DNA of 64,000 nt from Patiria pectinifera (Eukaryota > Echinodermata > Asteroidea > Valvatida > Asterinidae), in the NCBI GenBank assembly GCA_029964075.1, contig CM057137.1:620001-684000 (forward strand), written 5' to 3'. The position numbers and the translations under genes were made by a program. Positions 12,801-23,687 of this stretch are shown piece after piece. Each line of letters opens with the position of its first letter. Within the stretch, counting starts at the first letter, position 1. A model generated the notes under the pieces. It ran no database searches, was not told the origin of the DNA, and worked only from the letters and a program-made list of their open reading frames with translations.

Positions 12801-15800
12801 TTGGCAGATACTCAAGTGCCACTAATAATAAATCTTTGGAGAATAAAAATGCGAAATGAAGATACCATTCGTTCCGTGAAAATTTGATGAATTTACTCAT
12901 TTACTTTTTCATTGATACCTATCCCCCTCCCTTATTAAACCCAGACACATCAAGAAAACTTGCTGTATAGACTACACTGCAAAACATGTGTTTAGCAATT
13001 AACCACTTTTATAAACACATTAGTTTACATCAGTTTGTACACATGTTTAAATTACCTCACCAAATAAAGATCAGCCCATCCTTGGAAAATTTCAAATCAC
13101 AACTTAAGACACACTTGTTTAATGCTTTCAGAAGCGCATAAAGACCTTTTTTTGTTTATATTGCGCTATATAAGAATTGTTTCTTATTATTATTATGTTC
13201 AAATACTAAACATGTTTAAAGTGAGGATGTACAGTGTTTAGCGATTGATTGTTGTTTAGGAATTGAACACATAATGTTTAGCTTCTTAACATGTTCAGAA
13301 AGTGATAGCAAGATTGCAATGTGTTTAATTGTTAAACACAGTTTTTAGAGTGTATCTTTACTCGTCCGCGTTACATTTTGCATGTACCTTGATGGTGACA
13401 CGCCCCCAGAAGGGAGACAACATTTGGATGATAGCCGATAGAGGACATGGTTCGAAATTCCTCCATGAAGTCTGCCCTCTCCTCTGGTGTGGCATTACCT
13501 GAGAAACGAGGGGAATGACGAAAGCATTACTCAAATTAAAAAGTGACTTTTTTTATCTGCAAAGAAATTCCCTAAACCTCACCCTCAGAGACCTGCCAAT
13601 AGTTACTTGCAATAATTTTGTAAAATGGTAAATGAACAAACGTCGATCGTTGAAAATCGAAATTTTGAGTTGCCTTGTTATATAAAACAGATTTTTCTGG
13701 AAAAAAAGACGATTAATGACAAGTAAAAAATACAGATCATGTTATACATTCTTTCTTCTGAATTAATTATTTTAAAATAATGGTATACCTTTGAGTATCT
13801 TGATGGCTGACTTGGTCGTTTTCCCGCCTTTTTTCACGGCTCCAGCCCGGACTTCCCCAAAGTCTCCCCTGCCGAGTACCCGATCCTCCACCACCAGATT
13901 GGACCAGGCAATCTCCCACTTAGCCGCCCAGGATGGCAGGCCGACATCCTCGTAGACCGTGGACGACATACCTTCCATCCTCACTTCGTATGTAGTTTCA
14001 TCATCCTGATTTTACAATAGGAAGACGACATGGATGTGTCACTAATATCACTATTTATCACTAAATATCACTAATTAAAAACCAACTGTTGGTTGGCTAA
14101 GATTGATTATTGCTATGGTAAAGTGGTGTATACTGGGGTGCGCGTTATGAGGAGGGAGCATGCAGCATGGGCCACTCGCTCGAAGCCTGTCTGCCCCCCC
14201 CCCCCTCGTGCTCCCCCGCCCTGAATTCGGGAAAGGCAAACATAAGCTTTTCATTTTTTAAACCTATTGAGGACCCTTCAAGAAAACAAGGCCTCCGATA
14301 AATGCCCCTTTCGCAAAGTCGATCCTACAAGACCCAACCGACACATGCGGTTAATTAGCGCCACTACTTTTTTTTTCGAAATGCTGCATTATATTCATGT
14401 CCCGTTTGTATTTTTATAGAGAGTTATTAGGCCCTATTTCTCTGCAACTAAAGAAAGATATCAGAATAATCATTGGACATGCCTACCATGGGTATATCAC
14501 GAGCTGACCTGTCGTCACGACGCTGCATCTGTTTCCTTGCGCCGTAAATGATGACGGCTACAACCGCTACGACCACCAATGTGACCACAACACTGACCAC
14601 GGCTACGATGACATTGCCGGATTCGCCATTCACTTACAAATAAGGAAACACGACGTGTGTGTGGTCATTTTAAACTGGGAGACTTGTAACTTGTTAACAA
14701 ATTAATATCATTAGCTTTCCCCTGCAATACATCAAAATGTTAAATGCACTGAGTGTTAAACAACCTGGGTCGGGCCGGTTTGGACAACCTCGCCCTTTTC
14801 ATTTGCATTGAGAAATTACTTTCAAAAAATAAGTTCGTGCATTAAAGCTGTAGTCCATCATTGCAGCTATCCGAAAAGTAACTGGCGTAGTTATTGTTGA
14901 AAATTATTGTCGCACAGGAAAAATCTTGCCACAGTTGTTTCGTACAAAGCGAAGAATTGCAAACACTCGCACTGCGTATATTATCACAAGTTAACACGAT
15001 ATAATCTGAACTCCAGCGAATTTCGCAGCGAACGTTTCGTGACGTCTGATTCGCTTCGTTTTCTTTAACGTGAAATATGAACCGGCCTGGAAATTGATGG
15101 TGAACAATCTGACGTCATTGCAACAAATAATACAGGAACTAATTTACCTGCAGAGAAACTCAAACAAATTAAACTAAGTAATGTTAACAAAAACACCAAC
15201 AAAGAAAAGACTTTTAAAAGGTGCAAAAAGGGAGCTGTGCCAAAGGAAAATCTTTTATTCTGGCGATTATAACTTCTCAGATTTGTAATCTTACCGGTAA
15301 TGGTCGTAAGCGGCTTTGCTGCTGTTGTTGTTTGAATAGTGGTCGGGTTTTGCATCGTCGTTACAGATTCTGTAGTGGGGTCTGGAGTTGCAAAGAGAAA
15401 ATACACGTAAAAACCTTATTATAAGAATCCAATATGTGGGGAAATTTCGATGCTCTGTGGTGCGATCTGAGGCAATTTCTGACCACTTTAACCAATGGTT
15501 TTTTTGAGGAAAAGATGGTGGTGTACTCATTGCCTGCCTTTATTGCGATGTCACATAAAAAAACAAAAATTGGTCTCGTTTTTTTTTTGGGGGCCCCTTG
15601 GCCCCCCCCGGATCCGCCCTTGAAAATTTCACGGTGCAGTTCCGTTCACGTTACTTGGGAATGTAACGCTTTTGGGTCATCAACATTTTTATTAAGAAGC
15701 TTAAAATCATATCTTGGTGTTTTCCTGGGAGCCTAAAACTTCATGATCTTGCTCCAGAGGGTTCGATTCCCGCTCAGGTGCACATGTAGTTGGGGGAGTC

Positions 15801-18014
15801 ATATTCCCTACCAGTTTTCCCCACAGGTTTTCCAACTTGAAGATATTATTTTCCTGAGGTTTTCAACCTCTAAAGCGTAACATTTCCTTAATGTCTTCTC
15901 TCTACAAGTTGCCACAGGTTTGCGAGCTACAGTGCCATGGGGGCTTCTGAGGAGTCATCGATTTTATATCGGAAATAAATAATTTTAAGAAAGCAGGGAA
16001 TCGAACCCATGACCTGCCACTAAGATGTCTTCCAATCTACCCTGGTTTGTTGCTAAATGTTTCCTGCAGAGCAAAGACATGGGATGTAATATCTGCCGGT
16101 GCAAGAGGGCCAGCCTAATGCCGCTTCTTGCAAAAAAAAAAACCCAAGTGAGTGAGTGACTGAGTGTCACAGTGGCCAAGACTGGCTGTAGGCTGGCGAA
16201 GACAGCCTGGTAGTGCTATCGTATAGGATAACCCTTAATGTGGCCCACTGTGTAGCCCAGATGCATAAAAAAAACTTGCAGTAAATAGCCATTCTGAATC
16301 AATGGAATAAAATTGTGTACGCCCTGTATGGTCTGGTGTCCTATTGATACCTATCTCACTGACTGGCACTTGTTTCTTAGACTGGTCCCGGACCAGTTTA
16401 CTTGGCTTGTCTAGTCCTTTTCTTTCTTTTCCACGTGTTTGCTATTCTAATGTGCTTACCTTCTATGACGCCTGTGTAGTTGCAGATTGGGAGCATGTTG
16501 GGCTGCCAGCTTCTATCAGACTGACATGTGACTTGTGCGTCGCCAATAATACTGTGCAACGGCAGGCAGAGGTAACTGATCTTTTCTCCAGCTTGTAGAG
16601 CGTCAAAGTGCGATATATAGGAGTTCCTGACAAAACCAGGATGGAAGCAGTCTGATCCTGGCACAGGATCTGTGAAAGAAAAAAAAAGGTATTTGTTACT
16701 AAATAAGGTTATAATTTATAGGGGGAACAGACCTGCAAACAGCGAGGTCAAATTGTATTACCAAGAAAGGAACTTAAATCAGTATTAAATAAGCATTTAT
16801 TGTTTTTAGGAGGTAAAGGAAACGAAATATTTTACTTATAACAGAGGTGGCGCAAAGAGGTGGTAACAAAATTGCGTAATGATGGTAAGGTGTGATTAAT
16901 GAATTGTATAGTTCGACAAGACAGCAGCATCCTTGTAAATTATCCTGTATCGAAAAGTTCTGGATTTGCAAAATAAGTAATTGCAGCGTATACGAACCTA
17001 GGAATTCATAGACTTGCATCTTGAACTCTCCACCGCAGGTTGTGCTGTTGTCTCCAGTGCAAGGATGCGAACAGCTCCCTGATGGTACGCCTGCAGCACT
17101 TCCATACTGAAACGGGTCCGAGAGGGCGCCCCCACAGAAGCACTGTTTCCCTGCCTCCAAGGCGTAATATCGAAGGTTTTTCCTCCTACAAATATCCCGG
17201 CAGAGGTCGATAGTCATCATATCCATACTTTCGCAATACCGATGCTCTTTTCCACAGGACGAATGACACACGTCGCTGGCATCCTCACATGTTATCAGGT
17301 CTGATAATGCCCGTTGGTGATTGTCGAAATAACAGCCATGGTTGATATCTGGATAAACGGAGCAAAGTCGCGGTAAATGCTAATTTCATAATAACTTGCT
17401 CCCGATTCTAAGTGCAGCGGAAATGTGGTGTGGTGTCAGTACAGTGCTTATTTTATGGTCACATGACATGTGTGGCGATCTCGGGGGACGGGGTGACATT
17501 TTTCCCCTGGAGGACGCCAATAGTTTTACACGTCTCGGTCCCCCTCCCATGTAATTTATTATACTATATGTAGTACGCTGCATTTTCTACAAATTATGGG
17601 TTAGTTCTAAGTACTGCTTGTTAATGCGGGGGAATGACATATAAAGACTCATGCGTTTGTGCTTACATTCATGTATGAGAGGATCCACCTGTAGTCAGAT
17701 ATGGTCCAGCCCCGGCCCTTACCACACCCCTACCCCACCCCCTACCCATTACCCCACCCCCGCGTTCAAGTTTCTCAACCTGTTGCTCGGCGTTAATGTT
17801 CACAAGAAATCGCCGCTCCGTGTACCACCGAACAAAAAGTGGGTAAGGCTTGCGTGAAATAATGTCACACAGATTGGTCGACTTTAGAACATTTCAATCA
17901 ATGCAATATTTGCACCGTTCACTCACCCGTTGGGTCCTGACATAATCCTCCAAACAAGACGCAAACCAGCACCGCTACCACAGAGCAGAGATATAGACGG
18001 ACTGTCATCTTCAT
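9881..18014 (-). CDS. WSC-Sushi receptor tyrosine kinase, copy 2 (complete)
   Basis: Complete 633-residue receptor. Exons: 18014-17927, 17348-16998, 16669-16460, 15381-15295, 14632-14487, 14005-13789, 13498-13388, 12833-12667, 12178-12065, 11436-11366, 11114-11074, 10717-10621, 10082-9881 (TAA). Every junction is GT-AG and in phase. Residues about 1-25 are a signal peptide. About 33-145 is a Cys-rich WSC domain ([18 protein letters not shown]). About 147-213 is a Sushi/CCP module. About 217-246 is a Thr-rich stalk. About 253-275 is a Val/Ile transmembrane helix followed by [10 protein letters not shown]. Kinase about 328-610: LGRGDFGEV (339-347), AIK Lys363, HRDLAARN (462-469), DFG (482-484), [35 protein letters not shown]. 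Catalytic residues are intact, so it should be active. WSC domains bind carbohydrate in fungal sensors, so a glycan ligand is an inference only. No orthologue name is claimed. Confidence 0.9.
10293..10564. mobile_element. hAT-like MITE, CATGGGCGTCGC family
   Basis: A 272-bp element with TIRs CATGGGCGTCGCGAGG / CCTGGCGACGCCCATG, flanked by a perfect 8-bp duplication GGTTAGGC (10285-10292, 10565-10572). The interior is homopolymer-rich with an A/G-rich tract. It lies in the intron before the last exon of receptor copy 2. Relatives are at 26851-27101 and 33560-33760. Confidence 0.88.
15449..15622. mobile_element. 5'-deleted hAT-like element in copy-2 intron
   Basis: Same insertion as in copy 1. 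The right TIR and right AAAATTTC duplicate (15623-15630) remain. The left flank AAATTTC (15442-15448) now joins directly to the element interior, so the left TIR and roughly 80 bases are missing. The insertion therefore predates the gene duplication. Confidence 0.8.
15735..16280 (+). repeat. tRNA-derived SINE and adjoining repeat, copy 2
   Basis: Counterpart of the copy-1 block, carried by the segmental duplication. The B-box here reads GGGTTCGATTCCCGC (about 15758) and the shared TTGCGAGCTACAGTGCC body follows. Confidence 0.6.
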
Positions 18015-19035
18015 GCCTTGGATACGTTCTACGTGGTTACCGATGTCAGCACTCGTAATACGATTGATACAGATTGATCACTACAAGATAGCTATAATCT
18101 ATGTCTTTATAAAAACATCAAAGCTGTTGCTCATACGATTGCTTGTATTAATATACAGTTTTACTTCCTCAATCATGACTCAATGTTTTTGAAAAGAGTC
18201 AGTCAGCCGTGAAGTTCAGGTAAATTCCAATGCACCTATGCACCACTTTGTTCGGAGAACGCGCATGCGTACTGGGTGATTTCATGACTTGGGGTCGTTT
18301 CAAACAGACGACGTACAGCACCGTCCCGTACCCGTTCATCAGTAGGGGGGAAATCACATAAATTCCTATACAAGTTACAGACAAAATTCATGCAAAGTTA
18401 TAAGAACACAAAAGATGAATTTTACAATAATATTATGAGTTCAGAATGTCCAATTTTGAAAACCATTCTGAATAAAAAAGGGATTTTAAAGGAAAAAAAC
18501 ATAACGATCTTTACCTAAAACGATTTTCACAGCCCGCGTAGGGCCTACAACGCCGTATCAATCTAATTTCAAATCCATTCCCCTAATATTCATTGGAAAC
18601 AAATGAAGTACCCTGCCATGTGCATAAAGACTAGTTGAAAATAATGATATCATTTTCTAGTTATGTATTGTATTAAATAACAAGTGTTTTCTGAAATTTT
18701 GCAAGTTTTCATTAAAAAATACTGTTATACACTCAGTGTTATCCGAGAACTTGCAAGAACATTTTCACAAGCTTATTAATTGGACTTTTATATCCTAGAT
18801 TTTGATAGTGATACATGCCCAACTTCATTGAAATATTGGTCTTGCCATTTTGGTTTCCTGGTGTTTTTTTTTACTCGCCCTGCAGTGCGGACGTCTTAAC
18901 CACTCGACCACAGAGCTTGCCGCGCCGGGGTCGGCAATGGGCTAAACCCAATATAAACTTTACATCTCCCCAATATAAAACAGGAGAAAAATATGTGAAA
19001 TGGGCCTGTCTCTGTATCATACATGTTTTCAACAG

Positions 19036-19182
19036 AGGCCCGAAAACACATGGGTGGATTGAGATGGATTTCGACGCGATCTTGTCCGTGGAGGAAGTGA
19101 TACCTACAGACGGGTCTTACGTTGTGGAGCGGCTTGATATCAGCATGAAATACCCCAACGGAAAGACTGTATTTGAGGGGAA
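19036..19182 (+). pseudogene. Relic third exon of the SnoaL-like secreted protein gene
   Basis: 147 bp between an AG acceptor (CAACAG) and a GTAAGT donor. It parallels the 148-bp exon 3 at 28455-28602 and shares IPTDGSYVVE and YPNGKTV. One base is missing in the HMWW region (CACATGGGTGG against CACATGTGGTGG), which shifts the frame relative to the intact gene. The downstream intron is also similar (AAAATGCCTTATACTGCCTTGAGC). No counterpart of exon 4 was found before 20560. It is therefore a truncated duplicate, not an expressed paralogue. Confidence 0.7.
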
Positions 19183-21619
19183 GTAAGTGGGTTTTGACAA
19201 TGCCGAATTGTTTACATTTTAAAATATCAATTAATAAAATGCCTTATACTGCCTTGAGCAAATTCTGAGGTCGGGGGAGTATTAACAGATGAGATTCGAA
19301 GGTTATTTAAGTACCCTGACACATTGATACAATATAGTGTAACTTCTGAACATCGGAGAGTTTGTAATTTTTTTCCAGAAAGTCAAAATTTAGTTACAAT
19401 CCGATGCAAAACTTCAACCGGCCGTTTGAGGCTTTCATTCCTTTTGATATAGGCCTAACAATTTTCTTTTTTAAAGCAGTTGATATTTAGCCGGAGTCGG
19501 CAAACCTGTAGTAAACGTTAGCTTGCCGGATATGCACTGTACATGCGCAGTTACTGTTTTTTGTACCTAGACATTTTCCGGTGACAAATTTTAGTCTGGC
19601 TCCATGCCAACATTATCGTTGTAACTTCGTAGTCACAAGATGGGAATCAGACCATTTTACAATTTCGGACTTTATTTTGAACCCTTTTAAAAAAATTCTC
19701 CAGAGCCACAAAGCTGTAAAAGAAAAATGTAACTACTCTGCAATAAAATGTTTGAGACATGTTAAACTAATAAAAGAAGAATATTCTTCTTTTGGGGATC
19801 GAAATCCATATCTTCCTGCTCATGAGATCCGTTTCTTATCCACTAGGCCACAGGTGCTACACAACCGTTGGTGGTAATTTAATATATCTTATAATTCAGC
19901 CCTATCTTAGAGAGTACAGCGCCCTCTGTTGATAGGGATTGCCGCCAGCAATATATCCACTATCTTTAGAAAATCGTGCAAAACAAGCGTTACTGTGTAA
20001 ATAGTATAGGTTTTAGTTATATCGTTCAAACGTTACATTTCTACAATCTCAAACTCTTAGATTTAAAGAAAATAATGTCCCTAATGATTTTTTAATGTTT
20101 TGTTTTAACGATAAACTTTTATTGCGATTTCGGCCGTCTGCAAACCTCTTATTTTTTTCTTCATTTTGTGCACAAAATGAACCCGCCCCGAGGCTGGCAG
20201 CCAATATTAGATTGTTTTTGTGAAGAAATAATTCAGTAACTATACGTCGGTGGATTTTTGCGATCGATGTCTCATTTAAAAGTAACTAACTACCGTAATA
20301 TGAGGACATGATTTTCTGGGGAAATAGCAATTGAAAAAGCTTTCGAGGTGAAACTCGAAAATAGCATGGGAAATATACATCAGTAAGTATTATATTTTAT
20401 AACTGCTTCAATAAACGGGATTTTTCAACTGTTTGTAACCAGAAATGTTCGTTACAGCCCCCTCATTCGGTCAAAAATAATTATGGCATATTATAGGCAA
20501 AAACAAATTTGTCTTTACGTTTGTCCGTTGTACATGTAAGCCAAGCGCGTCATACGCAAGCGCACTTTATCGGACATCGATCACGGTTGTTATTGGCGGT
20601 CAAAGCATCAAGGGGGCGGGGTTTAATGGAACGGTCAAGAAAACTGAAAGGGAGGAGGGAAAATATCAAGTAATGGACTTTATCTCCCATTTTAAACAAC
20701 CTTCGTAAAACTAGACATTTGTTTATTTTAAATTTGAATTGTTCCCATAGTTATCATAGAGAAAGGAAAACTGAATGTTTATCAATTTTATTGTAATTTA
20801 CTGTCGCTAGATTTGTTGAAGCGTATTAGTGGTCTGGGCTCTGCGATTTTTCGACAAGCACCAGGAATAGATAGAGGCTATATTGCATCATTTACACATC
20901 GCATCCATTTTCGTCTCCAGCTTTCAAGTCACCCAATATTTCTTTATAACAAAGACGCGCCATATGGACCCAATTACCTATTACTATTGCAACTAAAAAC
21001 GTATAACTCAGAAAAAATCCAAAACATGCTTTCTGGCTGGTTTGACGGTTCCATGATATTGTTTAAGACTCACGAGATCACAGGCAGCCAATCAAAAGAT
21101 TCAATCTTGTTTCTTAAACTTCGAACTCGGCCAAAATTATACGATTATTGAAATCTTTGAGTCAGTTAGCTTATGGTCAAAAACCAATTCCCATATGCCA
21201 AATAGGGCACATTCTATGAAAATTTCTGGGATTATTAACAAAACATTATAAAACCCAAATCCACTTGATGCCATTTTTCCACCCCAGAAGATTGTTTTCT
21301 GGGTATTGTTTTTGAGCCAAAATGAAGAGTGCACAAATGAATACCCATTTAAGTCTGAACTTTTAGTGGGCAGGACGTCCAGTTGGAAAAAAAATAGCGA
21401 AATAAGCCCCAAAGCAGAGTCATTTATCAAGACTTTTTGCAGTAGATGAAACACTCGAGTTAAGAATTACAACGGCACTTGGGTGAGGTGTCCAAATGCG
21501 AAAAACAAAAGTGAAATTATCGGAATCGGTTATTTATCTTACGGGCGAAGTCCCCACTTTCTAATGTCATGGCCCCGCCCAAGAGGGTCAGCAAAATGGT
21601 ATCAGTGGTTTTAAAGCTG

Positions 21620-22205
21620 TCGAGTCATAAAGTGATCCCGAGAGGGAAAGATTCCCATATCTGGCCGTCACTTGTCACCCTGTGCACAAACCGTATGAGA
21701 CTGGTCTGAAAATGTCTAAGTGTTTTCTCAGTAAATACTTCAATATTTTCCCTGCTAAATTTGACTTTTTTGGACATATTATCACTTTCTGATGGCTGAT
21801 AGGTCACTGAAGGGGAAATTAGTGACGGCCATATATGGGAATCTTTTCTCTGAGAGTTTCAAAGAGTGTACCCAAAAATGCATATGCCCCCCCCCCCAAG
21901 CCCACTGACTATTTGGGGAAGGGGTTCATGTTTTATTATTATGACTTACGTAACTTTATCTTTACCTCATGGTTGTAAGATTTCAAATGGGAAGAATTCC
22001 ATACATGGACATCACTATTTTTTACCTGCAGTGACCTATCAGTCATCAGAAGGCGAAAACATGTCCTACAAAGTCAAATTTAGCAGGGAAAATATTGAAG
22101 CATTTACTGGAAAAAAAAACCCGGAATTTTTCAGCTCAGTCTCATAGGGTTTGTGCACAGGGTGTCAAGTGATGTCCATGTATGGAACTCTTTCCTTTCA
22201 AATAT
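21620..22205. repeat. Large imperfect inverted repeat (about 210-bp arms)
   Basis: 21620-21840 is the reverse complement of about 21990-22205, with a spacer of about 150 bp. Shared landmarks are CACCCTGTGCACAAACC and AATATTTTCCCTGCTAAATTTGACTTT. A diverged relative lies at 47130-47310 (TCTCATAGGGTTTGTACACAGAGTGT), upstream of the MOSMO-like gene, so this is a dispersed hairpin-forming family. Confidence 0.75.
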
Positions 22206-23687
22206 GTTTTTAAACTGGATTTGATGTTTAAAAAGCTCATATTATACCTTTTTCGTGATTTCGACGTCACATCAGATTCAGCTCCGGGTGCTCCCGAGTA
22301 TATTCCAAATCGCTGTGTGCTCTATAGATCATCTGCTGATTTACATACGGGATATCAATTCAAAATGTATCCGAAACGTCAGAGAATCGTATTCCATAAG
22401 GATCTTCGTAGAAAGTCTTACGGCAAATTTCCCCTGAAATTGTTCTATGCGACGTCTTCACTATAAGATTCTCCCGATATGAGATCATCACTGCGAAAAC
22501 TCTGCACTGGTAAAAGCAACTCATCGTCCGAACTATGTTTCTGCTCAAGGGGCCTCAGACCGCGGAGAATGCACCAAACCACCAACACACTCCTCGTGAA
22601 AACACACGGGACTGCACATTTCCTTTAGACGAGAATTAACTAAAGAATTCAGGGGTTTTCATCTTGCCCGTGATTAAACAATTACGAATCCACGGTTTTT
22701 CATTTTCCTTGCATTACTTCTGAGCTTGATTACGTAAGATTTTCGCGTACGCCCTTTCTGTAAATTTATAACCATGCTACGAATGCACGCCTTTGTAAGA
22801 ATTCCTTCTCGGCGCAATGCGCAACGAGAATTACGAATTACGAATCCACACTTTCTCGTGTATTCTCCTTAACTTAGTATGTAGTTTTATCTTTCTTTTA
22901 TTGTTGAAGGATTTCAAATACGCGTTTAAACTGTGTTTGAACAATGTAATTAGAATAAATTACCAGCATGAAAAAATGGCGCTTCATTGTACTATATCAT
23001 GATTTTTTTAATAATAATAACAACAGGTACATTATAGCGCTTTTAACTAAGATCAAAGCGCTTTAGATTATTATTACCCCTGATCATTGTGCCAATGAAA
23101 CATTCCAAATACAATCCCAACGCCCTGCAAGACTTCAAGACTGTCTTGTGATAAATAACGACTTATTCATGCAACCTTAATTAATGCTCACGCTACTTTT
23201 TATAATATACATATATATATATTTGTCGGGGAATGGATATTGACAATTACACAATTTAAACATGAGTGGCTTTATACTGTCTGTAAGAATGTGGGCATAT
23301 TTCTCACACATCCATTAATCCCCTTATTAGAGTGGTCCCACAATTTGATGAATTCGAATCACAATTCATTTATGAAAAAAAACCATGCCGAAAAACAACT
23401 TGGGGTTTCTCTACCACCTCATCGCCAAAGAACCCTGCAATTTTATCGCCCTAGCTATTAACAATCTGTATTTAAAATTTATGACTTCGTCACGCAACTC
23501 TGGTCATCTTTGGAGACTAACATATACCATTGCTATCTAAGTCACAAATCATAAATGCTCTGACAAAAGTTTCAGCCGCACATCCCCGCATCACGCTAAG
23601 CACGACTGACTGACTGACTTGGTTTTTCAAGCCGGACTTCGATCGCTAACCGACAGCTTTTGGTCCACCTCTGCCCGTATTGTCATC

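Larger units (their letters stand above)
10930..18640. repeat. Tandem segmental duplication, right copy (left copy about 1-7760)
   Basis: Bases about 10930-18640 repeat bases 1 to about 7760 in the same orientation, in introns as well as exons, with scattered substitutions and small indels. The 5' flank upstream of both signal-peptide exons also matches (about 7142-7760 and 18015-18640), so both copies kept proximal promoter sequence. The window opens inside the left copy. The two differ by small insertions, for example a block near 10958-11005 present only in the right copy, and near 2150-2210 versus 13140-13175. Confidence 0.9.
18015..23687. other. Repeat-rich intergenic region
   Basis: Apart from a relic exon at 19036-19182 I see no coding sequence. 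20560-20800 matches 30450-30640 and 20860-21170 matches 7960-8290. An inverted repeat occupies 21620-22205. A short AT-rich tract with an AAAGCGCTTT motif at 22990-23080 resembles SINE tails elsewhere in the window. Degenerate tRNA-like B-box or TAACCACT motifs occur near 18895 and 19840. Confidence 0.5.
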
